Assembly (NCBI RefSeq): GCF_958298935.1
Contig: NC_084932.1
Span: forward strand, 14,301,501-14,365,500
DNA: 64,000 bases
Reading direction: 5' to 3'
Origin: Phragmites australis
Taxonomy: Eukaryota; Streptophyta; Magnoliopsida; Poales; Poaceae
The position numbers and the translations under genes are program-made. The notes under the pieces are model-generated. The model was not told where the DNA came from, made no database searches, and was given only the letters and a program-made list of their open reading frames with translations. Shown here one piece after another: positions 22,288 through 34,585 of this stretch (the first letter of the stretch is position 1; the number at the start of each line of letters is the position of its first letter).

Positions 22288-24411
22288 TCATATGGGTGCC
22301 TTGACCATACAAGCTGTGATCATTTGGGAACATAGCATATGCAATAAGGTTGGTATCCCACAAGTGCAAGTATTTCTACTGATAACCACCTTGTGCTTCC
22401 ATGCACCATGATGCTCACCTCCAACAATCATTTTGTCTCCCACCATAACCTGATACGTAAATGTGTCCATGTCAAAACAGGTTGCCTTTTGAGCATTCAC
22501 ACACTTCTTTGCCTTCGTAAGCTCATTAGCAACATGTGGTGTCCATCTCTTGTTTTTCACCGTTAGAGCCTTAGCATGATTGATCTTGTCTATGAACCAC
22601 TTAGCGCACTTGTAAAATGGGTATGCTGCAATTGCAGTAATAGGTAATGAACGGACACACTTCAGCAAACTATTGAAGATCTCCACCCTTTAGCAAACCC
22701 ATGGCGTCTCCCCCTGATGTAATGTGCTAGCGACCACATTTCTTTGCTATTCATCAAACCACTAAGAAATTATTTCCCCTGGTCATTTGTCTTGGCCTAC
22801 AACTTCTTCATATTTGCTTCAAATAGAGCGGGCTTGGTTTGTCGGCATACCTCCCCAAATAGCTTGAAATTGTCTCTAATCTTGTCATGTCCACTAAAAT
22901 TTTGAGCCAAGTGTCTACTACACCACCAATGATGCACCCACCCATGCCCTGGTATCTCCTCTCTGATCGCATTCAATATGTCAGTGTGCCTATCAAATAT
23001 TATGCATACCTCATGTCTAAGTCCAACATCCACTTTCCTGACAAGCCTCAAGAACCACCTCCAGCTAGAAGTTCTATCTTTCACAACTAGCATGAATCCC
23101 AACGGGGCCAACTGATGATCTACATCTATCCGAATAGCAACAGTACTATGCCCTTGTACTTCCCTATCATAAATTTCTCATCAATGAAGAAGACATCTCT
23201 ACAATGCTTGAAGGCTTCTATGCATTGTATAAATGTCCTAAACACCTTGAAGAATATTTCCCTCCCCTCTCCCTCCCGAATAGTATTTGGTTTTGGTAGA
23301 TACTTGAAAAGCATCCTAGGATTCTAAGTTTTTATTGCATGTAGCATGGTCGGCAAACACTCGTATGCTTCAAACCAATCCCATAGCACATCTTTAGAGC
23401 ATGTTGCTTTGCTCATCAAGCTTTGTCATACTTAATGCGATAGTTCCAAATGATCACAACCATCTCAATGAGGGTGCACACGGGCATCGTAGGCATATGC
23501 TTGATCATATTGCCTAACTGGCTAGCAATGAACTAAGAGGTCAATTGCTGGTGCTTCTTCTCAGGATCATTGGTATTGCAAATGTGAGGTTGCACAATAC
23601 TAGCAATCTTGCATTGATCCATTATACTCTTGTGTGCCCATATGGTCTACTGATAGTCCCTCCTACACTTGATTATGTAACGCCATTTCTTGTGCGAGTG
23701 CACCACATGATATGGACAGTGGTGCACAACTTCATACTCCTGCATCCACAGCTTCAACACCTTTATATTTAGGAAGATCATCCCTTTATTTATGATATTA
23801 TCTGAATAAGTTGGAGTGACACTATTGTCTTCATGCTCTGCATCAGCCACTACTCTATGCTCTTGGCCAAGGTCCCTGAAATCTGGCACAAGGGGATCAC
23901 GATATGTGACCAACTTCCTCAAGACTTCAATCTCCTTAGGGGACAATTCTCTCATCCTTGTATATCTAGTTGCCACCAAAAACATCTACACAACCTGGTC
24001 TGTTGCTATGCCAACTCCAACTAAATCATCAAGAAGCACATGAGCAACATCATTGTCAATTGGTGGTTCCATTATGTCACAATGAGGTTCTTCTGCAGCA
24101 TATGGAACCTCCTGTTCCAATAGCTCAGTATCCAAATTGAGTGCACCACCATCATCTGGAACAACTTCGTGTTAGTCATCCACACTTGCTTGCGATGGTA
24201 GAGTTACATTAACTTCACAATCTTGCAAATGATCCCTCATCAACTTACGGATCACCAAGTACAAAACTGTTATTTTCGAGTCTATCATGATTTTAATGTA
24301 AGCTTCCCATTCACCATCACTATCGATTAGGGCCATCATCTTGATGTGTGGTCCATTCGACGAACCCACATCTATTCTCCCTTCAAGCCTAGCATCAATC
24401 CCTTCTTTCAT
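22288..24411 (-). pseudogene. Mutator-like (MULE) transposase
   Basis: Blocks in order: an acidic N-terminal part (24,411–24,172); GMIFLNIKVLKLWMQEY with the YHVVHSHKKWRYIIKCRRDY domain (23,985–23,647); QLGNMIKHMPTMPVCTLIEM; MLFKYLPKPNTIREGEG; the catalytic region with IDEKFMIGKYKG and CIIFDRHTDILNAI (both aspartates kept); GWVHHWWCSRHLAQNF; then EIFNSLLKCVRSLPITAIAA and a SWIM finger, CTCGIPTLLHMLCSQM, where the usual histidine is glutamine. MULE transposases cut and paste DNA between long terminal inverted repeats. Several stops and shifts break the frame, and terminal inverted repeats were not found. Confidence 0.85.
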
Positions 24412-25494
24412 CTATCCCAACTGCTCTTTCACTCGGGCACACAAAGTCGGCAAAGACGGAGTTTTACGAAAAAAACAATGTCTCCTCTCACATGTTCACA
24501 AATATAAAACTACCATTATCGGTCCTCTGCATAATACCTTCATGATCCAACCTCACAAATCTAGCCATCTACATACATTTGAAATCACACATAATATATC
24601 AATTCAAATAATTAAAAATACAAATCAATGCATGTGAAAAAAAAAACTAAGGAAACAAAAAATGAGCTCCAATTAACTCTATTTCCCAACTACTGCATGA
24701 AATAAATAGCCAAAATTAGTTTTCATTGCATTTTATCAGATTGTTAACTGCAACAAGAAAATCCTCCAGCATGAGCTATATTGGGATGAAAAAAACATAA
24801 TAGGGTATTCACTATTACTTACCTTTTGCTATAATTGTCGACGGGAAGAATTTCCCACACCTTTAACCAGTGTTTTAACTATAGGTGATTAACAAGTTTG
24901 ATGTTCACCCTTTTGGCAAGCTCCTACTTCTCACCTAGCATTATATGGAAAATCGAGCTATGACATTCAAACATCACATAACATAACATTTTAGTATCAT
25001 AATATATGAATAGAGAAAGAAAGAATGACCAGAAACAATACATTTTATATGCATATTATGATTTATATTAGATTACTTCCATGCATATTTCCTTGTAGGG
25101 GTATAATTAGATCGGATATGAATAGATATCACTGATCTTATGTCCTATCTCATAATTTTTTTCATCAGAATCAAAGCCAGACATGGAAGGTGTTGGATAC
25201 AAATATGGATGCGGATAGTCTCGTTCATGAATACGGATCAATATGGATCGAGTATGTGATGAGTCAGATGCAGACAATATCGGTCATGAATATTTATTCG
25301 GATATTGAATAAAAGCAACAACCATATAGATCGCATAAATTATGATTGTCCGACCATTTCATGTACCAAAAACTAAACTACATTAGAGATCCAACAAGCA
25401 AATCAGCAATATAATCCCATTAAAAAGAATTATGTTAGAGCGAAATCAAAGAAGTTATGAGTGTCCAATATGCTGGCTGAAATTTCTATTAATT
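24412..25494. other. AT-rich intergenic sequence
   Basis: No gene recognised. The left part would be the upstream region of the MULE. The right edge abuts a truncated gypsy LTR at about 25,495. Confidence 0.45.
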
Positions 25495-26266
25495 ATTTGA
25501 ACACTAGGGGGATACTTTGAGTAGACGAATCACAAGGGAAGCACACAGGGGTTTTTAGATAGGTTTGGGTCTCCCTGAGGATAATAACCCTACATCATAT
25601 TTGTTTTATATTGATCTGAGCCTGTTACAAGGGGGTGTGACTAGCCAAGATAGATCTAAACCTAGTCGGCAATTTCTTCCTTAGCTTTTGTTGGTTTGTA
25701 TGGGCTTGTAGAACTCGTATCATTTGTGACAACTCATTCACGCTCGTCCTCCGTAGGGCCCCTTAGTTCTGTATATATATGGGGGTATCGTATGGCCTCT
25801 GCACTCTTCCTTTCTATTCTTGGAGATAGACCTTCTTGGTTATGGAACGCCTGGGAGTAGTTTCCTTTTTTCCAGGGATCCCCTTCTCAGAGATAAAATA
25901 TTCTACGAGGATTATGGGACACCTTGGGATATCCATTATTCATCATCAAGCCTCCCATCGATACATGAAATGAGGTTTCAATAATTCAAGTATATAGCTA
26001 GCAAAGATAAGCTTTCTGTCTGACCATATCCTCAAGTAAATTCGGACTTTTGATTAAGATAAAACATCTAACTAGATTTCCTGAGTTTTAAGTCACCTAC
26101 TTGGGATTTTGAATGCCTCCGGGTTCTCAGGAGAGTTTTTGAGAAGATATTCTGTCCAGATATATTTTCTAGTGAGCCCGGCCCTTTGGAAAAAGAAAGG
26201 TTTGTTAATGGTAAACTTTTGAATTTTGAAACATCTCAGCGGAGATTTCAGGTAGTGATGAGAATC
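25495..26266 (-). repeat. 3' LTR of Tat-type gypsy element 1 (end truncated)
   Basis: Homologous, in inverted orientation, to the LTRs at 34,586–35,506 and 58,703–59,516. Shared blocks include TTTGAGTAGACGAATCACA, GAGGATAATAACCCTA and TTGATCTGAGCCT. The outer end lacks the terminal ~35 bp seen in the other copies (TGTCGATGATTGGTGAAC). Directly repeated at 30,902–31,124 as a partial 5' LTR. Confidence 0.8.
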
Positions 26267-26446
26267 TTTCCCTGATATATTATCATGATTATGGTAGTTG
26301 TGTGAGGAGGCAAACTCCTCGGGGTACAGTGCTAACTACCCTACACGCACCAACCATTAAATGTGATGTGACAACAAAGAGGAAGATCGTGGCCTCGGGT
26401 TGTGACATGTTGTCAGCTAAACCACCATTTTTGAGAGCCTCCTCTC

Positions 26447-26455
26447 TATATAAAA
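26447..26455 (+). promoter_or_regulatory. TATA box of the antisense ORF (element 1)
   Basis: TATATAAAA within CTCTCTATATAAAAGC lies ~138 bp before the homologous start codon of the antisense ORF. Equivalent boxes occur at the same place in elements at 34.38, 45.64 and 58.59 kb. Confidence 0.6.
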
Positions 26456-26584
26456 GCAAAGGAAAACCTACTTCAACATACATTCTTCCATCGTTCGCTG
26501 CTTTTCATCACCCTCATCATTCTCCTTGCGCTTTTGTTCCAAGAACCCTAAAAAAACCCTCTCCCCTAATCTTTTCACCACCAT

Positions 26585-29130
26585 AGGCAAGAAGAGGATA
26601 GAGAAAGGAAGCTCCTCAGCCAACGAGATGGTGAATGCAATCCCAGAGTGGCAGGAGTCAAAGATCATGGAAGAGGCCTTGGAGAAGGCTGAGAGTGAGG
26701 TGGTGATTCCACCCCAGGTTTTGATCCCCTACATGCCGACGGTAGGGCAGGCGATCCCGAGCCCGGACACCTATAGCTCAGTGGTTTTCCTCGAATTCTT
26801 CTGTTGTGGGTTCGGTTTCCCAGCATCCAGCTTCTTCATGCATCTGTGTGAGGCCTTTCTCAGCTTCCACCCCTCCCTCAACCTCTTCCGGTACATTTCT
26901 ATGTCTTGAAGAGGCTCCAAAACAAGATCGTCGGTGGCGCATGATTCTGGCTCTGAGAAAGCAAGTCAGCGCAGTACATCGACTTCGCTGCCAAGTCTTC
27001 CTAGTCGGGTTGGACAAAGAAATTGTTCTATTGTGAACCTGGCCTAAAGGGACTTCCTTACCAGGGCTTGGTGCCACTGTCAAGTGCCGATTGGAGAGAG
27101 GAGCTGGTGATGACCACTCTTCAACGGAATCTTGTCAAGGAGATCTTGGTCCTAAAAGAGAGGAATCTGACAGCGTACAACTTTGCCAAGGACTTCATCA
27201 AGAGCCGTCTTAGTCCTCTAAAGTCGAGGATTATTAAGGCTTGACTTTTCCATGCTGGATTGGACCCGGGCCAATAAGGTTAGATAGGTACTTCCTGACC
27301 CTGATTATAATATATAAGGGGTCTGTAAGATCCATCCTTATTGACTGTTACTTTTTCTTCAGTCTACTCATCTGACATCACCGATAGGAAGCTTAAGGTG
27401 CCTTTTGAATCCATCCCTTCTTCCAATCGTAAGGACATCCTGGTTCCCATCGTAGATATGGACACTGAAGCTCAGGCAAGAATCTTATCGGTAAGTGCCT
27501 CAGACCTTCTTAATTTTTAAGTAGTTATACTCGGGGTAAGACCCACCACGGGCTTGATAGCTTCCCTGATGTGGAGGGCCTGATCCAGAGGCCAAGAACA
27601 AGGGAGCCCCTGCTACGAACTCAGATGATGTTTTCAACAAAGGCAGTACAGGTCCAAGAAGGACTAGATGTGATGGCACATCAATGCAAGCCCTATCCCC
27701 TATTGGCGGAGCTGATTTGGTGGGGGATGACAATGCAGGAACCGAGCCACTTGGGCTCAGTTACAACACAAGTACTCAGAGTGGTGGCCTTGACCTTGGT
27801 AAGTTGAGCTTTTACTCAAGGTTTTTGCGTCCAATTTATTCTTGAGTTCAGTGTGTTTTAGCCTTCTGCCTAGGAGTGTGGAAAGGCCATCGTCCCTATG
27901 AATTCATTGACCAATGCTCCCTCAGCTCCTATAGGTTTGGGAACCAGGGGAGCACCCCCGAGAAGACTCTTAAAAGGTCGGCATCCTTCTTAGTCCCTGC
28001 AAAGCTATCCTTTATCAAGACACGATCTAGGTATGTGCAGGTACCGTAGTCCCTTTCCTTATGTTAATAGGAGTTTAGTTCATGAATTTCCTTTTCTGTA
28101 GGCTTTCTAGAGTACCACAAGTTGTTCCAAGTCCCAGCCGTCACAGGCCCTAGTCGTGGCCTCCTCTGGAGGGGATGCAGGGAGGTTTAGGAAGCCCTAG
28201 TGTCGGTCGGTAAAGGCGAGAAACACAATCTTACAATTCCCCAGGCCCTTCCTACGAATCTGGTGCATGGGATGCCTAGGGATTTGACTTGGAGGGAGAT
28301 AGTCACTAGGCATCTCGATTGTGATATGGACAACATCTTCTTGTCCTTTTATGCGGTAAGAGTTCTTCTTGCAAAAACAACCATTTTAGTTGATGAAATG
28401 ATACATACTAACCTTAAATCCTACAAGTATATGTGGTGCGACTGAAGAGACTCTAAGATGAGGCCTGAGAAGCCAACGCTCGAGTGGACGCCCTTGGAGA
28501 TGATGCCATTGCAATGTGCCAGCAACATTCCCAGCCATCCGCTGAGAAGGAAAAAGCGACCTCTGCTGAGAAAGAGAAGGCAATTTCTGAGCTGGAAAGT
28601 CGAACCAAAGGTATGCTTCCCAGAATTCCTGATTTGCTATCTTGCCACTATGCTACTCTAACATGATGTCCTATAGAACTCTTTGTAGCCCATTTAGCCC
28701 TGGCCCAGGAGGAAGCCAAGATGTTGACTACCTACCAAAAGCTCGTTGCAGCCCTGAACATCTTCTAGGAGGCGCTTGTCGAGGTTGGGATCCAAGTGGA
28801 GGCTGATGGTGGTGATGACCCCACCAATTTAGCCTCCTGGGTGACCAAACTCGTCGATGCACTCGTAGGACTCTGAGGGAAGGTGGTTGAGCATGTCTCG
28901 ATTCAGTCCTTGCAAATGTGTAGAGCAATTGGTGGCCTATACCTTGGCTATCCTGAAGACCCACTACACAAAAATCAATTCCAATGTTCTTCAAGAGGGC
29001 TTCAGGGAGGAATTGGAGGAGGACTTGATGCAGAAGGTGGAAGAAGTGGCGAGGGCCACCAAAGCCTTCATGGACGAGATGGATTTCTTGGGCGAATCCA
29101 CGCCATGGTCTTTCTTCTTTTCTTTTGCGT
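26585..29130 (+). pseudogene. Antisense Transposase_28-like ORF with introns (element 1)
   Basis: The reading frame begins at a decayed start (ATA at the place of ATG in the 34,245 copy) and runs GKKRIEKGSSSANEM, VVFLEFFCCGFGFPASSFF, LSFHPSLNLFRY, then YIDFAAKSSWSGW and TAYNFAKDFIKSRLSPLKSR, the pattern of the 'putative gypsy type transposon' family (PF04195). Intron-like GT–AG gaps are visible, for example 27,28x–27,36x (ending TTTTTCTTCAG), 27,490 on (GTAAGTGC), 28,35x–28,42x and 28,610–28,675. The last exons form a coiled, acidic helix region (ALAQEEAKMLTTYQKLVAAL; EELEEDLMQKVEEVARATKA). The ORF opposes gag-pol of its element and has its own TATA box. Frameshifts near 26,910 and 28,770 make this copy inactive. 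Its role is unknown. Confidence 0.65.
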
Positions 29131-29913
29131 GTATTTGTAAAAACACTTGGTAATTTTATAGAGTTTGGTTAGGAACTTTAAACACTTTTTTACATTTACT
29201 GGGAGTACTTCGTGCTGGATTCTTTTGATAGCATTGTGATTTCCTTAATGGCTTTTTCCTTCAACTAGTTTAGGACTCATTGATCACTAGTCCGAGCACT
29301 TATTATGACTAGCCTTAGGTCTGCTTGAGTGGGAGGCGTAGTAGCCCATATTCACTCATGGAGCATGATAAGGAGCCTTTTCGCACCCCCGAGTTCGCAA
29401 CGCAATGGTCCTCCTTTCATTGGAATCTATTTTCAGTAGGTACACACTATGTTGTTTTCAGTTTCCAGCACCTAGTACTTATTAAGCCCCAGATAGTCTA
29501 CTCGGAAATAGAGATTCCAAGTGGGTAGTTTAAATAATAAAACATCTTTGATGCAAAAGGAACTCATATTGCCCCAGGATCGAGACAAGCTTTTCATCAC
29601 CCTAGGTGTGCGTTTGAGATGAAGGACCCGAGAAGTGACTTATCCCTTTTATCAGGCTTGAAGATGCATGGAAAAATAAGATAGAAAAAGAAAGTCAATC
29701 GATCTCTTAGGCAATGTGATCTATTATTACGAAAAAGTACTCTTAAGACTTACTCTTAGAACTTACAGAAACTCTTGACGACCCTTAAGCTATGTAGACC
29801 TATTATCTTAAACCAAAATGAGTCTATGTAGACATTATTTCATGAGCTTCGGATGAGTTGTGAAGCCAAGCCCTTGAGTTTATTGTTTGTGTGTTGAGGC
29901 ACTATGACTGTGG
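29131..29913. other. Deleted pol region of element 1
   Basis: This is where RT, RNase H and integrase should lie between the antisense ORF and the protease. No such motifs were seen, so pol has been removed or is unrecognisable. Confidence 0.5.
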
Positions 29914-30890
29914 TTATAACTGAGGCTTCTTATCCACTTTGATGCTTGAGCTTTTGGGTTCCTTTCTCGGTTGGTGTTGAACTACCATGTCGAGACTCCA
30001 CTTGTCGCGATAAAGGCTTCCTTTAGAGCAACCTCGGATGGTTATTACTCCCTCAGGTCCTAGGATCTTCATGCACTGGTAAGCATAGTGTGTTACTGCC
30101 ATGAATTTAACAAGAGTAGGTCTTCCTAAGATGACATTGTATGCCATCTTGAAATTGACCACATTAAAAAGGATTTTTTTTGTTCAAAAATTGTCAGAGT
30201 TCCCAAAGGTAATGGGTAGCGATATCTAGCCAATGGGAGTGGCCGAAGATCTAGGTACTATACTATGGAAGGCTTGAGTAACCGGTTTGATTGTAGACCA
30301 TGAGATCTACATCCCTCTGAGAGCATTAACGAACAGGATGTTCAAGGAACTTTCACTATCCATAAGGACTTGGGTTACCCTACAATTCTTTATCGTATGC
30401 TCGACAACTATCGAAAAGCGGCCCGTCTATATGAAATTATCAGGGCAGTCCTCTTGGCCGAAGGAGATTTCTGTGTCTAACCACTTCACTGCTTGACGAC
30501 CCTTTTGGAATAGGAGCTAGGACTTCACGGCCACTATCTTGTATTGCCACTTGGACTCGTAGGATGTGGAACCACTGAATATGTGGTCGATTTTCCTCTT
30601 TGCCTGGCTGAAAAGATATTATGTCTGTGTCGTCCCCACTGCCATCTGAGTCAGAGTCCCTGCTTTGGGTCACGACCTAAACCTTCCTTCCCTTAGCCGC
30701 CTTTTTTTTACTACTGCCTTGACCAAATTTTTCCAGAGGTGGCATTCGTAGATGTTGTGGTCATCAGTTTGGTGGAAGTCCCACCAAGGCTTCCTGTCAC
30801 ATTTGCCAGAACCTTTTGGCGAAGCTTTAGGCAATGTCGATGACCTGTCATATGTAGACTCTTCAATGCATTTTGTCATGATCCCTACAG
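29914..30890 (-). pseudogene. Ty3/gypsy gag end and protease region (element 1)
   Basis: From 30,879 leftwards: SGKCDRKPWWDFHQTDDHNI with YECHLWKNL (gag knuckle-like), then a linker rich in serine and aspartate, and from about 30,230 the protease-flank signature ITFGNSDNF, VNFKMAYNVILGRPTLVKFM and MKILGPEGVITI. A primer-binding-like GCGCCGTCTGTAGGGATC precedes it at 30,880–30,898 on the minus strand. Frames are interrupted. Confidence 0.75.
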
Positions 30891-30901
30891 ACGGCGCTAG
30901 C

Positions 30902-31124
30902 TATCAATGATTGTTAAATCACCAATCTAATGAACTTGTTGAAGAATAGCGGGGTGCTTTGAGTAGACAAATCACAAGGGAAACACACAGGGATTCTTAG
31001 ACAAGTTAGGCCCCCCATGAGGATAATAACCCTACGTCATGTTTGTCTTGTATTGATCTGAGCCTATTATAAGGGGGTGTCACTAGCCTAGATAGATCTA
31101 AACCTAGTTAGCAACTTCTTCCTT
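30902..31124 (-). repeat. Partial 5' LTR of element 1 (left arm of LTR palindrome)
   Basis: Matches the end of the 25,495–26,266 LTR in the same orientation and the 31,146–31,377 segment in reverse. Its outer two thirds are missing. It abuts the primer-binding-like sequence of element 1. Confidence 0.75.
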
Positions 31125-31145
31125 CGCTTTTGTTGGCTTGTATGG

Positions 31146-31377
31146 AAGGAAGTCATTGACTTGGTTTAGATTCACCTAGGCTAGCCACATACCACCTTAT
31201 AATAGGCTCAGATCAATACAAGACAAACATGATATAGGATTATTATCCTCAAGGAGGTTCAAACCTGTATAAAAAAAACCTTATGTGTTCTCCTGTGATT
31301 GTCTACTCAAAGAATCCCCTACCTCTTCAACAAGTTCATTAGATCAGTGTTTCACAAATCATCGACAAAACCCAACA
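31146..31377 (+). repeat. Partial LTR of element 2 (right arm of LTR palindrome)
   Basis: Reverse complement of 30,902–31,124 with only 21 bp between the arms. Ends ATCGACA like the intact LTR at 35,506. Confidence 0.75.
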
Positions 31378-31559
31378 ACCCGGGGATCTAGTTCCATGAG
31401 TAGTTCAGAACCTATGTAATATGTCCATGCTATCCCCAAAGTAGTAGGGTCCCAGCTTATCGGCTTAATTTAGTATGCATTTTTTAAGTTTAAGATATTA
31501 GGTCTACAATAGCGCATGGGTCATCAATTAGCTCTATGGCAAGATAAAAGTTTTAAGGT

Positions 31560-34245
31560 GATGACCCAAGCCTAAAGTCCATCACGCCCACATAAGCCTT
31601 GGTTGGCCCGAGCATCTCATCCACCTTCTGCACCGACTCCTCATCTGTCTACCCCGGGAAGTCCTCCTAGAGAACATCAGTGTCAATGTTCTGGTAGTGC
31701 ACCTTCAATATGGCTAGTAGCTGGGTGATTGTTTCCTCTGTGCCTCATCGATCCTGGCTCGAGATGTCCTAGGCCACCTTCCTTTAGAGTCCTCCATAGG
31801 CTTTGACAAGCTTGGTCACCCGGGTGGCCAGCCCAGTTGCATTGACATCTCCTATGAGCTCCACCTGATTTCTAACTCCGGTGAGCACTTCCTGGAAGAC
31901 GTCAAGGGTATTGGCAAGCTATTGCTAGGTGGTGGACATCTATGTCCCCTCCTGGGCCAGGGCATCTTAGGTCTCAGAAAGCTCTACAGGATACAATGTT
32001 TAGAGCAAAAAGGTGAAGGGATATCATGCCCAGGTTAGTGGAGGGCTTACCTTTTGGCTGACCCTCCAATTCTGTGCGTGTCTTCTCCTTCTTAGTGACC
32101 TCCCAGGAAAGTTAGTGGCGCATATCGGTAGCCTCCTTCTCAAGTTGGGATACTCATTCGGTAGCCTGCTAGACCTCTCTACGGAACTTTTGTAGGCGCA
32201 TAATGTACGGCTACATAATCTTAGATCAGGACTTGTCATTCCATCAAATAAATGGCTATTTTACAAGAAAATGCTCACCGTGAAGAAGGAGGTGAAGATG
32301 GTGTCTATCGCGACCGCTCGGACCTTGGACTATGTCCCTCTAGGTCAAGTCTCCGGTAGCCTATGCATCAGGTTCAGGACAGCCCGACGTAACGACAGCT
32401 CCACTTCTTGGCTTTCATAAGTCGATGCTTGGGGCTCACTGGGTTCACTTCTACCCCCCTTGGAGGACGTAACATCCAGAATATGAAGTGATCAGGACTT
32501 CAGGGCTGGAGGCAACGCTCCGAACTTCTTGTGAGAAAAACAATCTAAAACTTGTGATCTTATCAACATAGGAAAGATATCCTTTGTGACAATACATACA
32601 TAGGCTGCTTCTTGGCTAGGGACGGTCTCAGCGGGACTAGGATGGAGGCCGGCCTATTGGATGCCTTCTCGAGGTTGCCCACTCCAATCCCTACCTTTGG
32701 CGTGGCTAGTGTTGCATCGCTCGATGTGCTCACACCAATGACTGCCTTTCTGCGATCCTATTACGGCACCTAAACACACTCAGAGTCAGTTATCATAATT
32801 ACAAGGCCTTCAGTTAAATGCTAAAACTTACCAGAGTCGAGTCTGTGGTGGTTACTGTCAGAAGTGGGTCCTCAGTGGATGGTTTTGGTACTGGGTCTAC
32901 GGGAGTTGTTCTCAGGGCCAGGACCTCAAGGACTGTGATTAAACCAGGGCCAAAGGGTCCGATGCTGAAGGCTGTGGTGGCATGTGGTCCCTGATTGGTG
33001 AGACATCACCCACCAAAAAACGGCCCTCATACAGTGTGTCACCGCTGACAAGGATGTCGCAGGTGAAAAAATGCTACCCTCGCTCTTGCTCGAGCCTTTA
33101 GTCCTCGTGATCTGGACCTCGTCCTTGTCCTTATCCCAAACACTCGTGTTCTCAACTTTTGGGTTGGGCTGCTTGCTCTTGGGAAGCTTCACGTCTCGCG
33201 AAAGTCACCTCCACGGTCTATGACTACTAAAAAAAAAAGATGAAATGAGAAAATGAGAAGGCTCATGAGGCTTACTGACAAGATCCTCTCCTGAGCATCA
33301 GCCTCCATCTCTATGATGGAGAATGGGAGGTTCGAGCGACAGACTCGGAGGCTGAGTTCAATAGAAGCCTGGTCTTCTGGTCCACCACTTTTAGCAGGAG
33401 TTACGTGCATAAAAAATAATTCATGAGAAACAAGCTCGTAGTTTCCCTAACAGTTACTCGGATCAATTGGTACCTGTGACACCTTCTCAGGCTGGGTCCT
33501 CCTTGATTGTAAATTGCCATGCACTAGAGATCCTCGACCTCAGAGGGCTCAAGCAACACTTAATGAAGTCCTTGGTGATGTCGTACGCCATCAGCCCCTG
33601 CTCTTTTAGATATCGAATCACGACAATGAGAGTCCAGTAGAGGATGGTCTTCTTTGGCTCTTCCATCCATGTAGGCCTCAACAACGGAGCAAGACTCCTG
33701 CAACGAAGTTTGGGTGGGCTAGGTTGGCAGCAGAACTATCTCTTGTGCCATCCCGACCAAGAACTCTTGGCGGTGAAGTTGATGTACTTAGCTGACATCC
33801 CCTCCAGGAGACAAAATCTAGCGCTATTGGCGACTTTGCCCTGGAACCCCTCCAGGAGGTAGAAGTACCTAAAGAGGTTAAGGGATGGGCACATGCCCAG
33901 GAAGGCCTTGCACAGGTGCACAAAAGACGATAAGCATGATGATGGAGTTGGGATTGAGGTGGATGAGTTCAAGGCCATAGAAACTAAGAACTTCAAGGAA
34001 AAAGCTGGAAGGGGGAAATGGAAGCCGAAGCGGAAGAAATCAAGGAAAATGACAGTCGATTCAGTGTCTAGACTGGTAATCACCTAGCCCACTGCCGGTA
34101 CGCAGGTGCGGGAGGGGATGACCTCATCGCACTCTGCCTTGGCCAAGACCTCCTCCGAGATTTCAGATTCCGTCTAGGGCGCGATCGTGCTCGCCATAGC
34201 ATCACCGGTAGAACTCTTTGCCTTCTTTATCTTCTTGCAGCTCAT
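31560..34245 (-). pseudogene. Antisense Transposase_28-like ORF (element 2)
   Basis: The start codon is at 34,245–34,243 (MSCKKIKKAKSSTGDAMAS), aligning with the decayed start of the element 1 copy. The conserved part reads VIFLDFFRFGFHFPLPAFSL, FVHLCKAFLGMCPSLNLFRY, YLLEGFQGKVANSARFCLLE and KYINFTAKSSWSGWH, with a 60-bp-scale insertion inside the domain (STSIPTPSSC). Further exons include LMAYDITKDFIKCCLSPLRS (33,684–33,487) and a lysine- and serine-rich part near 33,150. Stops at codon ~24 and later inactivate it. It opposes the orientation of its LTRs, as in element 1. Confidence 0.65.
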
Positions 34246-34373
34246 GGTGCCAGAGAGGTGGCAGTTGGAGGGTTTTAGGGTTTTGTAGATGGATCAAAGC
34301 GAGAGAAGCCACATGGAAATGATGGGAGGTGAACAATGATGGAAGGGGTAAACACTGTGTGGGCTCCCCATCT

Positions 34374-34384
34374 CGCTTTATTCA
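34374..34384 (-). promoter_or_regulatory. TATA-like box of the antisense ORF (element 2)
   Basis: CTGAATAAAGC lies ~135 bp upstream of the start at 34,245, the same spacing as in element 1 but with a weaker consensus. Confidence 0.4.
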
Positions 34385-34585
34385 GGGTGGCGGCTCTTAG
34401 AACGGCTCTTCAACTGACGTCATGACACGACTCGAGGCCATGGTCTTCTACTTTACCATCATGTCATATTTAATGCCTGACGCATGTAGGAGAGGTTGGA
34501 GTAGTAACCTAGGGAACTTGGTGCATTGCGCCACCACATGCATATGTTTTCCTAGCGCCATTATGATTTGTTGTTAGGTAAAAGA

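Noticed and set aside
22887..23327. Plus-strand frames of 60–70 codons
   Set aside because: They are complements of the MULE transposase blocks on the minus strand.
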